Source of the DNA: Prevotella melaninogenica
Lineage (GTDB): Bacteria > Bacteroidota > Bacteroidia > Bacteroidales > Bacteroidaceae
Length of the DNA stretch: 64,000 nucleotides
Direction of reading: 5' to 3'
NCBI RefSeq assembly: GCF_013267595.1
Contig: NZ_CP054010.1
Span: forward strand, 1-64,000
Part shown: piece after piece, positions 9,278 through 20,085 of the stretch
Numbering within the stretch: position 1 is the stretch's first letter
How the letters are laid out: each line of letters opens with the position of its first letter
The notes under the pieces: generated by a model
Database searches by the model: none
What the model was told of the DNA's origin: nothing
What the model saw: the letters and a program-made list of their open reading frames with translations, nothing else
Program-made: the position numbers and the translations under genes

Positions 9278-9308
9278 CAAAGATATATATTAATCTTCAA
9301 ACCACAAA
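9278..9308 (-). promoter_or_regulatory. Promoter for the DUF417 gene
   Basis: On the minus strand, TTTG (9305-9308), 19 bp, then TATCTTTG (9278-9285): a full Bacteroidota -33/-7 pair. It predicts a 5' leader of about 130 nt. Confidence 0.7.
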
Positions 9309-9439
9309 GAATTATATTGTATTTATTTCAAATAATGCTTCAAAAGACCTATTTATCATGCCTTTTATGCCTTAATTATCTGAAAAATACCATGTTTGTG
9401 GTATAATGATACTACTTTCCCCTTTATCAGCATGTTTCT

Positions 9440-11486
9440 GTATTATGTGTGTAAACAATGTGTATCTTTGTGGTATCTAAAACAACACCTTCTTCATACT
9501 CCCTCGCATATTCATTGTTGTGATTTGCTTGAAAATCTGTACCTTTGTGGTATCTAAAACAACATAGTATTAATTAAAATTATAGTCAAATGGTTGTGAT
9601 TTGCTTGAAAATCTGTACCTTTGTGGTATCTAAAACAACAAACACAGAAGAATCACGAATACCAGCAGGGTTGTGATTTGCTTGAAAATCTGTACCTTTG
9701 TGGTATCTAAAACAACCATTTGAGGCAGGGGAATCAACGTTAGCAGGTTGTGATTTGCTTGAAAATCTGTACCTTTGTGGTATCTAAAACAACTAAGCGT
9801 TATTATCCGCTGCAACGCGAGCCGTTGTGATTTGCTTGAAAATCTGTACCTTTGTGGTATCTAAAACAACTGATAAAGAGAAAATAAACAATCAATATAA
9901 GTTGTGATTTGCTTGAAAATCTGTACCTTTGTGGTATCTAAAACAACTAAGAAGCAACTACCAAAGTACACGTACCCGTTGTGATTTGCTTGAAAATCTG
10001 TACCTTTGTGGTATCTAAAACAACTGGAGCAAGCGACAGAGTACCACGCAGGGTGTTGTGATTTGCTTGAAAATCTGTACCTTTGTGGTATCTAAAACAA
10101 CCATTTGAAGCAGGAGAATCAATATTAGCGGGTTGTGATTTGCTTGAAAATCTGTACCTTTGTGGTATCTAAAACAACAAAAATAGCACAATAATAGACT
10201 ATAAAACGGTTGTGATTTGCTTGAAAATCTGTACCTTTGTGGTATCTAAAACAACTTGCTTCCTCAGCTGATTTAATAGCATTTGGTTGTGATTTGCTTG
10301 AAAATCTGTACCTTTGTGGTATCTAAAACAACTTTAAGATGTTACGCTTATACTTCAATTTAGTTGTGATTTGCTTGAAAATCTGTACCTTTGTGGTATC
10401 TAAAACAACAACAGAACGCAGGCAGCACCACAACAAGCAGTTGTGATTTGCTTGAAAATCTGTACCTTTGTGGTATCTAAAACAACTTGTTTCGTAAAGA
10501 TGGTCTTCCCACTTTTGTTGTGATTTGCTTGAAAATCTGTACCTTTGTGGTATCTAAAACAACTGGATAGTATGTATATTCTCTTTCTCGGCAGTTGTGA
10601 TTTGCTTGAAAATCTGTACCTTTGTGGTATCTAAAACAACTTGCAATCTCTACACCGTACTTCTTTTCATGTTGTGATTTGCTTGAAAATCTGTACCTTT
10701 GTGGTATCTAAAACAACGAGTGCAGAGATATAGACCTGTCTTAGGGCGTTGTGATTTGCTTGAAAATCTGTACCTTTGTGGTATCTAAAACAACTACCTT
10801 GAGATATTCATAGATACGTCCACGTTGTGATTTGCTTGAAAATCTGTACCTTTGTGGTATCTAAAACAACTTGCTCAACAGGCAAGTTAACAATAGCGTG
10901 TTGTGATTTGCTTGAAAATCTGTACCTTTGTGGTATCTAAAACAACTAACTTGGTTGAATTGCTCAACAGGCAAGTAGTTGTGATTTGCTTGAAAATCTG
11001 TACCTTTGTGGTATCTAAAACAACTAACTTGGTTGAATTGCTCAACAGGCAAGTGTTGTGATTTGCTTGAAAATCTGTACCTTTGTGGTATCTAAAACAA
11101 CGAAAGTAGCTGAAGCACGGTTAGCAGAAGTGTTGTGATTTGCTTGAAAATCTGTACCTTTGTGGTATCTAAAACAACTAGGGCAATTAAGAAAGCAACT
11201 CTTAATAAGTTGTGATTTGCTTGAAAATCTGTACCTTTGTGGTATCTAAAACAACTTATGTTAAATCAATAGACGAAATGAAATGGTTGTGATTTGCTTG
11301 AAAATCTGTACCTTTGTGGTATCTAAAACAACCTAACGATGATTGCCTACACCCTTACTGGTGTTGTGATTTGCTTGAAAATCTGTACCTTTGTGGTATC
11401 TAAAACAACCTGAGCACCAGCTAAAGGCTGCGAAATGGGGTTGTGATTTGCTTGAAAATCTGTACCTTTGTGGTATCTAAAACAAC
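9440..11486 (+). CRISPR. Type II-C CRISPR array, 27 repeats, 26 spacers
   Basis: The 47-bp repeat starts GTTGTGATTTGCTTGAAAAT and ends GGTATCTAAAACAAC. Spacers are 29-31 nt (mostly 30), giving a 77-bp period. Repeats 2-27 (9517-11486) look identical by eye. The first (9440-9486) is degenerate: its first 17 bases are scrambled while the last 25 match apart from one change. The guide direction is + because the repeat 5' part pairs with the anti-repeat of the tracrRNA at 17506-17527. The intact end faces cas2. Three spacers at 10871-11054 overlap one target, and spacers 9717-9746 and 10102-10131 are variants of one another. Confidence 0.99.
9518..9547 (+). promoter_or_regulatory. Repeat-embedded promoter (example from repeat 2)
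   Basis: Within each full repeat, TTG at repeat positions 2-4 is followed after 19 bp by TACCTTTG at positions 24-31, matching the Bacteroidota TTG-N19-21-TAnnTTTG promoter. Start would fall roughly 10 nt before the spacer. The same pair recurs every 77 bp. The degenerate first repeat keeps the -7 box as TATCTTTG but has lost the TTG. Confidence 0.65.
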
Positions 11487-11560
11487 TGATATTGTTTAAT
11501 TTATTGGCTAACAACAAGATATAAGTTTGTTATTCGAAAATAATTTGATACTACAAAGTG

Positions 11561-11590
11561 AAATCCCATTCGTTTAGAATGGGATTTTTT
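11561..11590 (+). terminator. Terminator of the CRISPR array
   Basis: AAATCCCATTC, loop GTTTA, GAATGGGATTT, then more T: a perfect 11-bp stem with a U-tract only in the + direction. It lies 75 bp after the last repeat, which supports + strand transcription of the array. The stretch 11487-11560 is AT-rich without a gene. Confidence 0.85.
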
Positions 11591-11676
11591 ACTTTAATGA
11601 CTATGCTGAGAAGGATAAGTTTTAAGTTGGTTAAGAGGATATTGAAAGCTTGTTTTTAATTGTTAGGGTATAAAGT

Positions 11677-12958
<1,282 letters not shown>

Positions 12959-12969
12959 AGGCAATACTT

Positions 12970-15900
12970 TTACTTTATAATCTTATGTATGTTCCCTAAT
13001 CGATCGACTTCAAGTTTCCAACAGACAGCTTTAATCATTTCGCCAGTGATTGATTTCTGATTCTTTGATTGTGGACTGCCTATTCCATATTCGTTCTGGA
13101 TTATTTCATGATTACAGAAGTTTTCTGCAATCTTTTTATCTACATTGTAAATGAGGTTAGAAACTCTATGAGGGACAAAGTTTGCTGTTGTTCCACTAGA
13201 ATCTACAAACTTATATATTTGTCCCATTTTAATTTCATTTTCTTCGTCTGTTTTAGGTACATATACTAAATCATTTGGAGAAAGATGAAACTTCAATGGT
13301 ATACTTTTTTCATTCGCATCTGGAACAGGAGATAATCCTTGTTTCAATCGTTCTATAACCTCATTTAATGGGATGGTATTATATGAACGATTACCTTCTT
13401 TATCTTCGTAGATTGCAAAGTAAAGGTTTGTTCCTTTTTGTGCTTCAACAAACTTTGACCTTTTGTTGCCTGTTTCACCTACTTGGTATTTAGCTCCCTT
13501 AGGTTCTGAGACTCTAACTTTCAGAATAGGTTGGTGTTGTTTACCATTATTATATTCAGTGATATGCTTATTCATTTCAGCTATTCCTTCTGGAGTAAAG
13601 GCAATGTTTGGATCATTGTTTTTTGCTTTAAGGTAGTTGAGAAGAATCTTTTGGATACCAGTATCGGTAATGGTTGCAATGCGCTTAGTATCAAATGATG
13701 TGTCTACAGATTTGCGTGTAGCGACCATAGGCTCCTTTTCGTTACTGAACTGCCATACGTCAACCTTGTCTACAGATTTCATATTTAGACGATAGTTGAT
13801 GCTTTTGAAATGTGCAAGTATTTGTTTCTTATTGAACTGTTTCGCTACTAATATGTTAATGTAGTCACGTAGTTCCTTGTCGCAGATAGCAGGAATCTTC
13901 TCAAGTGCATCCTTTAGTTTGATAGTAATTTTGCGCCGGAGATTAACTTGACCAAACACAGTCTCTTTATGCATAGGCTTTCTTATAGCCCACATATCTT
14001 GCCCTTTCTGCTCTGCTATTTCTTTCTTTCCATTCTTATCATACTTCTCGTAATAGTTTGTTGCCTTGTTGATGACACGGATATAATTCTTAAAGCTTAC
14101 TACGACATTCTCAAGAGCTGTATGTGCATCTTGCGTGAAGGTCTCCCAAGGTTTTCGAATAATACGATTCTTATCACAAAGTTTCTTCCTCAAGTCTTCT
14201 CTCTTCTCTTGACTCTTGGCAGATTCATTATTGAGGTAGTTGATAATGTTATTTGATGCGCAGGCTATGACGAGTGCATCCATAGCGTGATGGCGATGGT
14301 CTATACGCTTCTTGCTAAAGTCCTTCTGTAGTTCCAAAGGTACAGATGTCTGGAATACTTGTTTCCCTTTTTTGTTCTCCCAACGTCCAAAGTTTTCTGT
14401 ATTGGTGAGTTTGTTTAGTCGTTCAAAACGTGGATAAACGATGCTGTTCCATACATCATTCAGTCCCCAATCCTGTTTCAGTCGGTCCGTTATGCCTCCT
14501 GAACATGCGATAACAAACTTAGATTTTGCTTCTTGTTCATCTTCTTCACGTACAATATTAGAAAGGATTGCCATCACCTTCTTACTTATATATCGACTAT
14601 CATTCATTTGACGATTAAGGAATTCCTGTGGTATGTCCTCCATTAAGAGTTTTTCCTTCTTACGTCTGTTGTTGGTATAATGCTCTGTTACGAAGTTATA
14701 ATATTCTTTTGCATCAAGTAACTTCACATCCCCAATCATTGTACAGCGCACAATTTCGCCACCATGTTTCTTGATGAATTCGTAACCTAACATATTACTC
14801 TTAAGCTGATTTACTTCAGCTTCACAGATGACCTTATTTGTGAATGAATCATCAAAATATCGGCTCTGTGGGATAATATGTTCTATTTGATAAGCAGATG
14901 TGAATAGTTTTGACAGAGAAATAGGTTTACCTGTATAGGGTGAACAATACTTTTGTTCTAACCAAAGTCTGTATTTAAGTAATTCGTTTGCAGAAGGTTG
15001 TGCCATTTGAGAAATCTTAGAAATCTCATTATATTGGGCATCCTCTTTAGTTAATTCCTGCAAGGCTCCCTCCTCGTATATTCTTAGAATTTCCTGCTGC
15101 ATAGGTGAGTATGGGCGTACATTCTCAAACTCTTTTGCGTTCTTCAGTTCCATTAAGAGACTCTTGATGCGCAGGTTGGTATTCTCATTCTGCATAATAC
15201 TTTTAGACATACGTGCACGCTGGTCGGCAGTACTCTTCATACCCCTTCCTAACTCTATATGAATCTCATCAATGTGTCCTGCTTCCTTCCAAATATCGTG
15301 AACTGTTCTGAGAGTTTCAAGGATACACTGCTCAACAATAGGATTACGGAGTGAATGCTGCTTGAAGCCATTAATATAAGCCATCAAGTTTTCTGGCTTT
15401 GTCCACCGTTGTATATCTGTAGCTTCTGAGTGTTGTCCATATACAACATAGCACGCTAACCATTCAGGAAGTCCCTGAAAATCGGATAATTGACTGAAAG
15501 TACGACCCATTCGATCTTTTATCTTTTCGTCAATATCGCCTTTTATGATGTTTTGAATTCTATCTCTTGTCTGTTCGCAAATGTCAACCTCATTCCACAG
15601 ATTCCCCATACGCATTACAGCCAATAATTTCTTTATAGCTTTCTCAGAATAAGCACCATATTCCTTCTTAAAAGGCTTTATCTTTAAGAAAGCATTTACA
15701 AAGTCATCATTATCAACAAGTTTTCTTAAGGCTCCTTCTGCTTCCTCCTTGGACTCAACGGAATAGAGGAGGTGCCAGAGTCGGTAGAATAGTTCCTTAT
15801 CATCTAACCAACTATGATCTATACCAACTTTACCTAATGCTGTAAGTAGTTCGTGACGTGTTTCGTTGCAAGGGTATTTTTTCTCTTTGTCTTCAATATA

Positions 15901-17454
15901 GTTCCAACGGATAGGAAATTCCTTTTCCATACCCCTCTTTACTTTCTTTTGTTTGAAGAAGTCTTTCAATAGGGTCTCTTGATTAATGTCTTTTCTGTCA
16001 TTGAGATATGTAAACAGTCTGGTGTAATCTTCCATAGAAGATAAATACTCAGAAGTGACTTCTTTATCATTATTTCTATCAAAGAGTCTGAGGTTGATGA
16101 TAAATTGCCATAGTCGGAACTCCTGATAATAAGGATTTGACTTTGCAATACATTTGATACTCTGTCGTTTGTTTTCTCCAGTTTCCTTGATAACGTATTC
16201 GTAATACTCGTATGGGCAGTCTGCTATCAGTGACTTCTTACTTTTCAGCGGTCTTTGATAGAAAATCAAGTCTGTAATTAAAAGATATGTCATATCCTTC
16301 TTTATCAAACTATCTTGATGCGGCTTGTTGTTAGGATATAACTCCTTTATACAGGCTATAAGCGTATCTATGTCTTTTAATTCTTTCTGATGTTTTGATT
16401 GTTCACGTAGAATGGCTTCCAGTTCTTTCTTGTAGAACTTTCGTTCAATGGTACGGATAAAATTACCTCTGATTTTATCAGCGGGTTCTGAAAGTATATG
16501 ATTGTAAATAAATGCTCCAACTGTCTTACCTGATTCCTCTAAGAGACTTTCAGTTCGTTTCTTACGCAGCCCCCAATCGTTTTCACTTGGCGCTCGGAAA
16601 GAACGTTTCACTTCTCCATTTTTATCCTTTTTGATGGTAACTCCATCTATTTCGTATTCTGTTGTAACAATAAATGGTCTTACTTTCCCGACCCAGTCAT
16701 TTAGTTCAATCTTGCTCTGTCGACGATATATCCAGCCGTTCTCTAATGTAACATTATACCACGTGTTACCTCCTTTTCCTTCTTCGGCAGCCTCAACACT
16801 TACAACTTTTAGTTCATAATACTCCTCATGTTTAGTAGAATTCTCTTCTTCTTCCTCTCCACGTAACTGATAGTATCCACGTTTCTGATTAAAATTGAGT
16901 AGTATCCAAGCCAATTCTTCTTTTCTGATAGCTTGTGTAAGAGCTTTCTTACGTAAGTAATACAGTGTCCAGTCCAGTGGAATCTTTCTTCCATCAGCAA
17001 CCATTCCCGGTTGATATTTTGCAAAATCAGCCATCATTTCATAGAAAGAATCCATAAAGAGGAAACGCATGGAACCGTCCTCTTGTCTTTCCCATGCTAA
17101 CTTAGGTTCCCCATTATCAAGGAACTTGCCATACGTTGTAGCTTCCTCTCGATTCCATCCTATGGCATTCTCGTAGTGTAGAGGTAAGAATCCCATCACG
17201 TGTAGGACTCTGTGTAAGCGTTCGCGTCTTTGTAATGCACGCTCTCTGATTCTTCTAATACCTCGGAATCCAGTTCGTGCAGCTGTAGGAGACTCTGTTA
17301 CTCCCTTGTCAAAGTTACTGAGTGTGTCTTGGCTCATAGGGATGATACGGCTGCCAAGTTTAATCTCACGTGTGTAGTTTCCGTTGTCGTTAACGCAGAC
17401 TTTAGCCCAACCAATGCTATTGGTTCCCAAGTCTAATCCAAGAATTGTTTTCAT
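12970..17454 (-). CDS. cas9: Cas9 RNA-guided nuclease, type II-C
   Basis: 1494 aa, in the large size class of Bacteroidota II-C Cas9. Visible parts in order: RuvC-I ILGLDLGTNSIGWAKV with Asp8; an arginine-rich bridge helix (RRIRERALQRRERLHRVL); a helical recognition lobe; RuvC-II EIHIELGRGMKS with Glu734; HNH at YQIEHIIPQSRYFDDSFTNK with His859 and probable Asn882; RuvC-III RIDHRHHAMDAL with His1056 and Asp1059; and a C-terminal PAM-interacting region. It cuts DNA matching a spacer using the crRNA:tracrRNA duplex. In the HNH motif the acid before the catalytic His is Glu858 where many Cas9s have Asp. All nuclease motifs are intact. It lies upstream of cas1 and divergent from the tracrRNA. Confidence 0.98.
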   Translation of the reverse strand: MKTILGLDLGTNSIGWAKVCVNDNGNYTREIKLGSRIIPMSQDTLSNFDKGVTESPTAARTGFRGIRRIRERALQRRERLHRVLHVMGFLPLHYENAIGWNREEATTYGKFLDNGEPKLAWERQEDGSMRFLFMDSFYEMMADFAKYQPGMVADGRKIPLDWTLYYLRKKALTQAIRKEELAWILLNFNQKRGYYQLRGEEEEENSTKHEEYYELKVVSVEAAEEGKGGNTWYNVTLENGWIYRRQSKIELNDWVGKVRPFIVTTEYEIDGVTIKKDKNGEVKRSFRAPSENDWGLRKKRTESLLEESGKTVGAFIYNHILSEPADKIRGNFIRTIERKFYKKELEAILREQSKHQKELKDIDTLIACIKELYPNNKPHQDSLIKKDMTYLLITDLIFYQRPLKSKKSLIADCPYEYYEYVIKETGENKRQSIKCIAKSNPYYQEFRLWQFIINLRLFDRNNDKEVTSEYLSSMEDYTRLFTYLNDRKDINQETLLKDFFKQKKVKRGMEKEFPIRWNYIEDKEKKYPCNETRHELLTALGKVGIDHSWLDDKELFYRLWHLLYSVESKEEAEGALRKLVDNDDFVNAFLKIKPFKKEYGAYSEKAIKKLLAVMRMGNLWNEVDICEQTRDRIQNIIKGDIDEKIKDRMGRTFSQLSDFQGLPEWLACYVVYGQHSEATDIQRWTKPENLMAYINGFKQHSLRNPIVEQCILETLRTVHDIWKEAGHIDEIHIELGRGMKSTADQRARMSKSIMQNENTNLRIKSLLMELKNAKEFENVRPYSPMQQEILRIYEEGALQELTKEDAQYNEISKISQMAQPSANELLKYRLWLEQKYCSPYTGKPISLSKLFTSAYQIEHIIPQSRYFDDSFTNKVICEAEVNQLKSNMLGYEFIKKHGGEIVRCTMIGDVKLLDAKEYYNFVTEHYTNNRRKKEKLLMEDIPQEFLNRQMNDSRYISKKVMAILSNIVREEDEQEAKSKFVIACSGGITDRLKQDWGLNDVWNSIVYPRFERLNKLTNTENFGRWENKKGKQVFQTSVPLELQKDFSKKRIDHRHHAMDALVIACASNNIINYLNNESAKSQEKREDLRKKLCDKNRIIRKPWETFTQDAHTALENVVVSFKNYIRVINKATNYYEKYDKNGKKEIAEQKGQDMWAIRKPMHKETVFGQVNLRRKITIKLKDALEKIPAICDKELRDYINILVAKQFNKKQILAHFKSINYRLNMKSVDKVDVWQFSNEKEPMVATRKSVDTSFDTKRIATITDTGIQKILLNYLKAKNNDPNIAFTPEGIAEMNKHITEYNNGKQHQPILKVRVSEPKGAKYQVGETGNKRSKFVEAQKGTNLYFAIYEDKEGNRSYNTIPLNEVIERLKQGLSPVPDANEKSIPLKFHLSPNDLVYVPKTDEENEIKMGQIYKFVDSSGTTANFVPHRVSNLIYNVDKKIAENFCNHEIIQNEYGIGSPQSKNQKSITGEMIKAVCWKLEVDRLGNIHKIIK

Positions 17455-17469
17455 TTTTTTCTTGTTTTA

Positions 17470-17501
17470 TTTGGTTGTTAGTTATATTCTTTCTATATTT
17501 G
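17470..17501 (+). promoter_or_regulatory. tracrRNA promoter
   Basis: TTTG (17470-17473), 20 bp, TATATTTG (17494-17501): consensus -33 and -7 boxes. The predicted start, about 5-7 nt further, falls at the first bases of the anti-repeat. It lies between the cas9 start codon and the tracrRNA. Confidence 0.8.
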
Positions 17502-17505
17502 CAGT

Positions 17506-17579
17506 AGATTTTTAAGCAAGTCACAATAAGGATTATTCCGTTGTGAAAACAAACAGAGCGGGGCAACTCGCTCTTTTTT
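17506..17579 (+). ncRNA. tracrRNA of the type II-C system
   Basis: Positions 17506-17527 (AGATTTTTAAGCAAGTCACA then AT) are an anti-repeat complementary to the first 22 bases of the CRISPR repeat with few mismatches. Then come a short GGA-TTAT-TCC hairpin (17530-17539) and a Rho-independent terminator, AGAGCG/CGCTCT (17555-17560 and 17569-17574) followed by a T-run. The expected length is about 70-75 nt. The anti-repeat segment TCACAAT (17521-17527) can also pair with GTTGTGA (17540-17546) in the same RNA, an alternative fold. Confidence 0.92.
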
Positions 17580-17763
17580 GTGCTTTATAGTGCCAAAGTT
17601 AATATTTATTTTCTTAAGGAGCAAGTGATTTGTCTTTATTTTATTATGCGCAAGCAGATGAATCCATCTTTTAGTTGAAGAGGATTCTATGTTAGTTTAT
17701 TATCGAGTTCAATCTCGTGTATAAATTAATCGCAATGCAATCATTTTTTTTAGCAATAATCCC

Positions 17764-19182
17764 CTATGCCTTTTTACCAGACACGAGGGTGAAGATGATG
17801 AGGATGCCGATGACGAAAATGAAGAGGAAGGAGCCTAATGCACCGGCATATATTCTACCTGTGTGCACCTCTAAAGCAAGACTCCAAAGCGACATGGGCT
17901 TATCTTTCAGTTCTTCTGGCTGCGTTGCGAAGGATGAACCTTGGAAATAGGTTGCTATACATTCCTTGTTTGTGAAATCAGAACTATAGCCAGAGATTGT
18001 CTGTTCGTCTGGTGCAGTGCCTGGTATGCGGGGAGTAGAGACCATAGCATCATTGTAGTAAAGTACGACGTTATTCTTACGATCCCAGTAGAACAGACCA
18101 TCGAAGGAGCCTACTATCCATGATTTGTTGTCTGCATGTTGCCAAACATTTTGACCCATAACACTCACTGGGGGTGCTGTGGTGATAGGTGTTGGCTTGG
18201 AAGAGAGATTCTTAAGAGAGTAGAAACCTTCCGAAGTCGAGATGAGCCAGTCGTGAGCTTGCTCATCATATCGAATCATTCTTAGTTTATCATTCCAAGG
18301 ATTATCATTGTCTAAAGTCGTGCCAGGCAATGGTTTCGTATTGTTTGTGGCGAGGAGAATCATCAGTGGAGGACGTAATGCCCATCCTGTTATTGCGATA
18401 AATAGCGTTAAGGCGAATGTGTAATGCCCAATCTTTGTATGCCAAACGACCATTGAAGTTGCCTTATGGCGAATCCAATACCATATACCTGTCAAACAAA
18501 GGATAATTAAGACGATTCCAATTCCGTCTACAATGAGCTTTCCTACGGTTCCAAACAGTGCACCACTATGCAATAACCATATTTGACGGAACAGTGATAC
18601 CTTCCCCTCATTCCCCTCACCAGCTTGTAGTGTGAGACAAGTAAACTTCTTATAAGGAGCTGTAGCATAGTAGAGGTGAGAACGAGAAAGAACGATGAGC
18701 GTGTCACCATGGGTGGTGATGTCTGTCAGTAGCTCGTCATTCTCTTCCTTTGGTAAATCAATTTTTTGCCAAGATGCGTTCTTCCTCAGTTTATATAAGT
18801 CCATGACGCTAACCGCAAACAGGTCATTTTGTGGGGTTTTAGCCATTCCTCGCATCTGTCGATAGTCAGCACCAGCCGGTAGACCTTGGTTATATTCCGT
18901 GAAGTGAGAAGCAGTTGTATCAGTTTGAATGACACCCGCTGCGCCATATATGAACACTTTATCTTTGTTTTTATTATCTTTGTAGCGTAATGTTCCACGT
19001 AGTAATCCGTTGTTCCATTGGTTGAATTCATACTGACCAGGCAATATTCCACGGCTTACATTAATATCAGAAAAGAGTTGACGATGATTGAGAACAATAC
19101 CTGAAAGGCAGAACATTACTAAGAAGAATGTTATGATGATACCAATCCATTTATGGTATTTACGCCATGTTTTACGTTTCAT
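17764..19182 (-). CDS. PepSY-type transmembrane protein
   Basis: 472 aa. It starts with a basic N-terminus and helix (KYHKWIGIIITFFLVMFCLSGIVLNH), the hallmark of the PepSY-associated membrane family. Further helices lie mid-protein (DGIGIVLIILCLTGIWYWIRH and HYTFALTLFIAITGWALR) and at the C-terminus (AGALGSFLFIFVIGILIIF). Two soluble stretches between them hold beta-strand, propeller-like repeats (WIVGSFDGLFYWD). In Bacteroidota such proteins often accompany iron or haem uptake, but no such genes are next to this one. It ends 184 bp from the tracrRNA and seems unrelated to the CRISPR genes. Confidence 0.75.
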   Translation of the reverse strand: MKRKTWRKYHKWIGIIITFFLVMFCLSGIVLNHRQLFSDINVSRGILPGQYEFNQWNNGLLRGTLRYKDNKNKDKVFIYGAAGVIQTDTTASHFTEYNQGLPAGADYRQMRGMAKTPQNDLFAVSVMDLYKLRKNASWQKIDLPKEENDELLTDITTHGDTLIVLSRSHLYYATAPYKKFTCLTLQAGEGNEGKVSLFRQIWLLHSGALFGTVGKLIVDGIGIVLIILCLTGIWYWIRHKATSMVVWHTKIGHYTFALTLFIAITGWALRPPLMILLATNNTKPLPGTTLDNDNPWNDKLRMIRYDEQAHDWLISTSEGFYSLKNLSSKPTPITTAPPVSVMGQNVWQHADNKSWIVGSFDGLFYWDRKNNVVLYYNDAMVSTPRIPGTAPDEQTISGYSSDFTNKECIATYFQGSSFATQPEELKDKPMSLWSLALEVHTGRIYAGALGSFLFIFVIGILIIFTLVSGKKA

Positions 19183-20085
19183 ATTTTGTTGTTTGTGTTA
19201 TGTTATTTTTAACTCAGTTTTAAAATGCTGTACAAACTTACACAAAAAAAATGTATTTCGGGGCTTTTTGAGCTATATTTTTGGTTCTTCTAAAAGTTGG
19301 AGTAGTAAAGTGAAGCTATTACGTAATAAGTCACACGGAGAAATAGAGCGGAAGGATCTAAACGCAAAATCATGGAGTTGGTGATGGCTTAAAGAGAGAC
19401 AGAGATGATGCGTACAGATTCTTGATACCTTATAGGAATTCATGCATTGTACATAAAACTCGCAAACAACCTCCGTTGTTTCAAGCATCGACGTTGCTTC
19501 GGTAACTTCTATCGCTTTGTTTTGACAATTCTCAGTTATCTCCTTTTCTCTGTGTGCTATTTGTTAAGCTTCTAAATGCAAAAGAAAACCTAACCATTTC
19601 AAGTTTCCGAGTACCCCTCTTTGTCCTAATTTTTCATAAACTGATTTTGTAAAGACCATAAAAAGGCTTGCAATTAACGCCCTTTAGGCTTCTAAAAGAT
19701 GCTCTTTAAGCCTCTTACTAACGCCCTTTTGAAGCCTTATTAAGCACCTTTTGAAATCTTAATTTGCAACTACTTGATAGCAAATAACTTGCAAAGGTGA
19801 TGAAATAAGTCACTTTTAATCCATTTTCCTACCTTTTCTTTAATCTTTTTGTCAATATATTTCTTTGCCTTTTAGACTAAAATATGTTGCCTACAGGGGT
19901 ATTTTCGGGTGTTACTTTTACCTTCGCCAGCTTTATTTCTTCGTGTGATTTATTATGTAATAGGGGTTTACTTTATCACTCCTTATCTTGAAGAACAAAA
20001 AAAGAAACCCCAATTAACAGAGCTTTATATAAGTTCAAGCTACTATTAATTAGGGTGTATATTATAAGTTTGGGTTTGTTATGTC
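19183..20085. other. 900-bp gene-poor stretch
   Basis: No convincing coding region. At 19464-19481 and 19483-19499 two adjacent small hairpins lie head to tail (AAACAAC/GTTGTTT and AAGCA/TGCTT). Short open frames across 19273-19488 lack any start or codon support. A 22-bp tandem array follows at 19672-19781. The rest is AT-rich. Confidence 0.6.
19672..19781. repeat. 22-bp tandem array, GGGCG family, copy 1
   Basis: Units start at 19672, 19694, 19716, 19738 and 19760, each exactly 22 bp, with cores ACGCCC, ATGCTC, ACGCCC, AGCACC and a weaker TGCAAC at positions 6-11. Its reverse complement matches the array at 40309-40418, including the shared string CAAAAGGGCGTTAGTAA. Confidence 0.8.

Noticed and set aside
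10861..11052. Open frame across the CRISPR array
   Set aside because: It translates repeats and spacers (the same string recurs with a 77-bp period).
19273..19488. 71-aa minus-strand open frame in the 19-20 kb gap
   Set aside because: No promoter or start support, unusual composition, and hairpins inside; more likely a non-coding repeat-like region.
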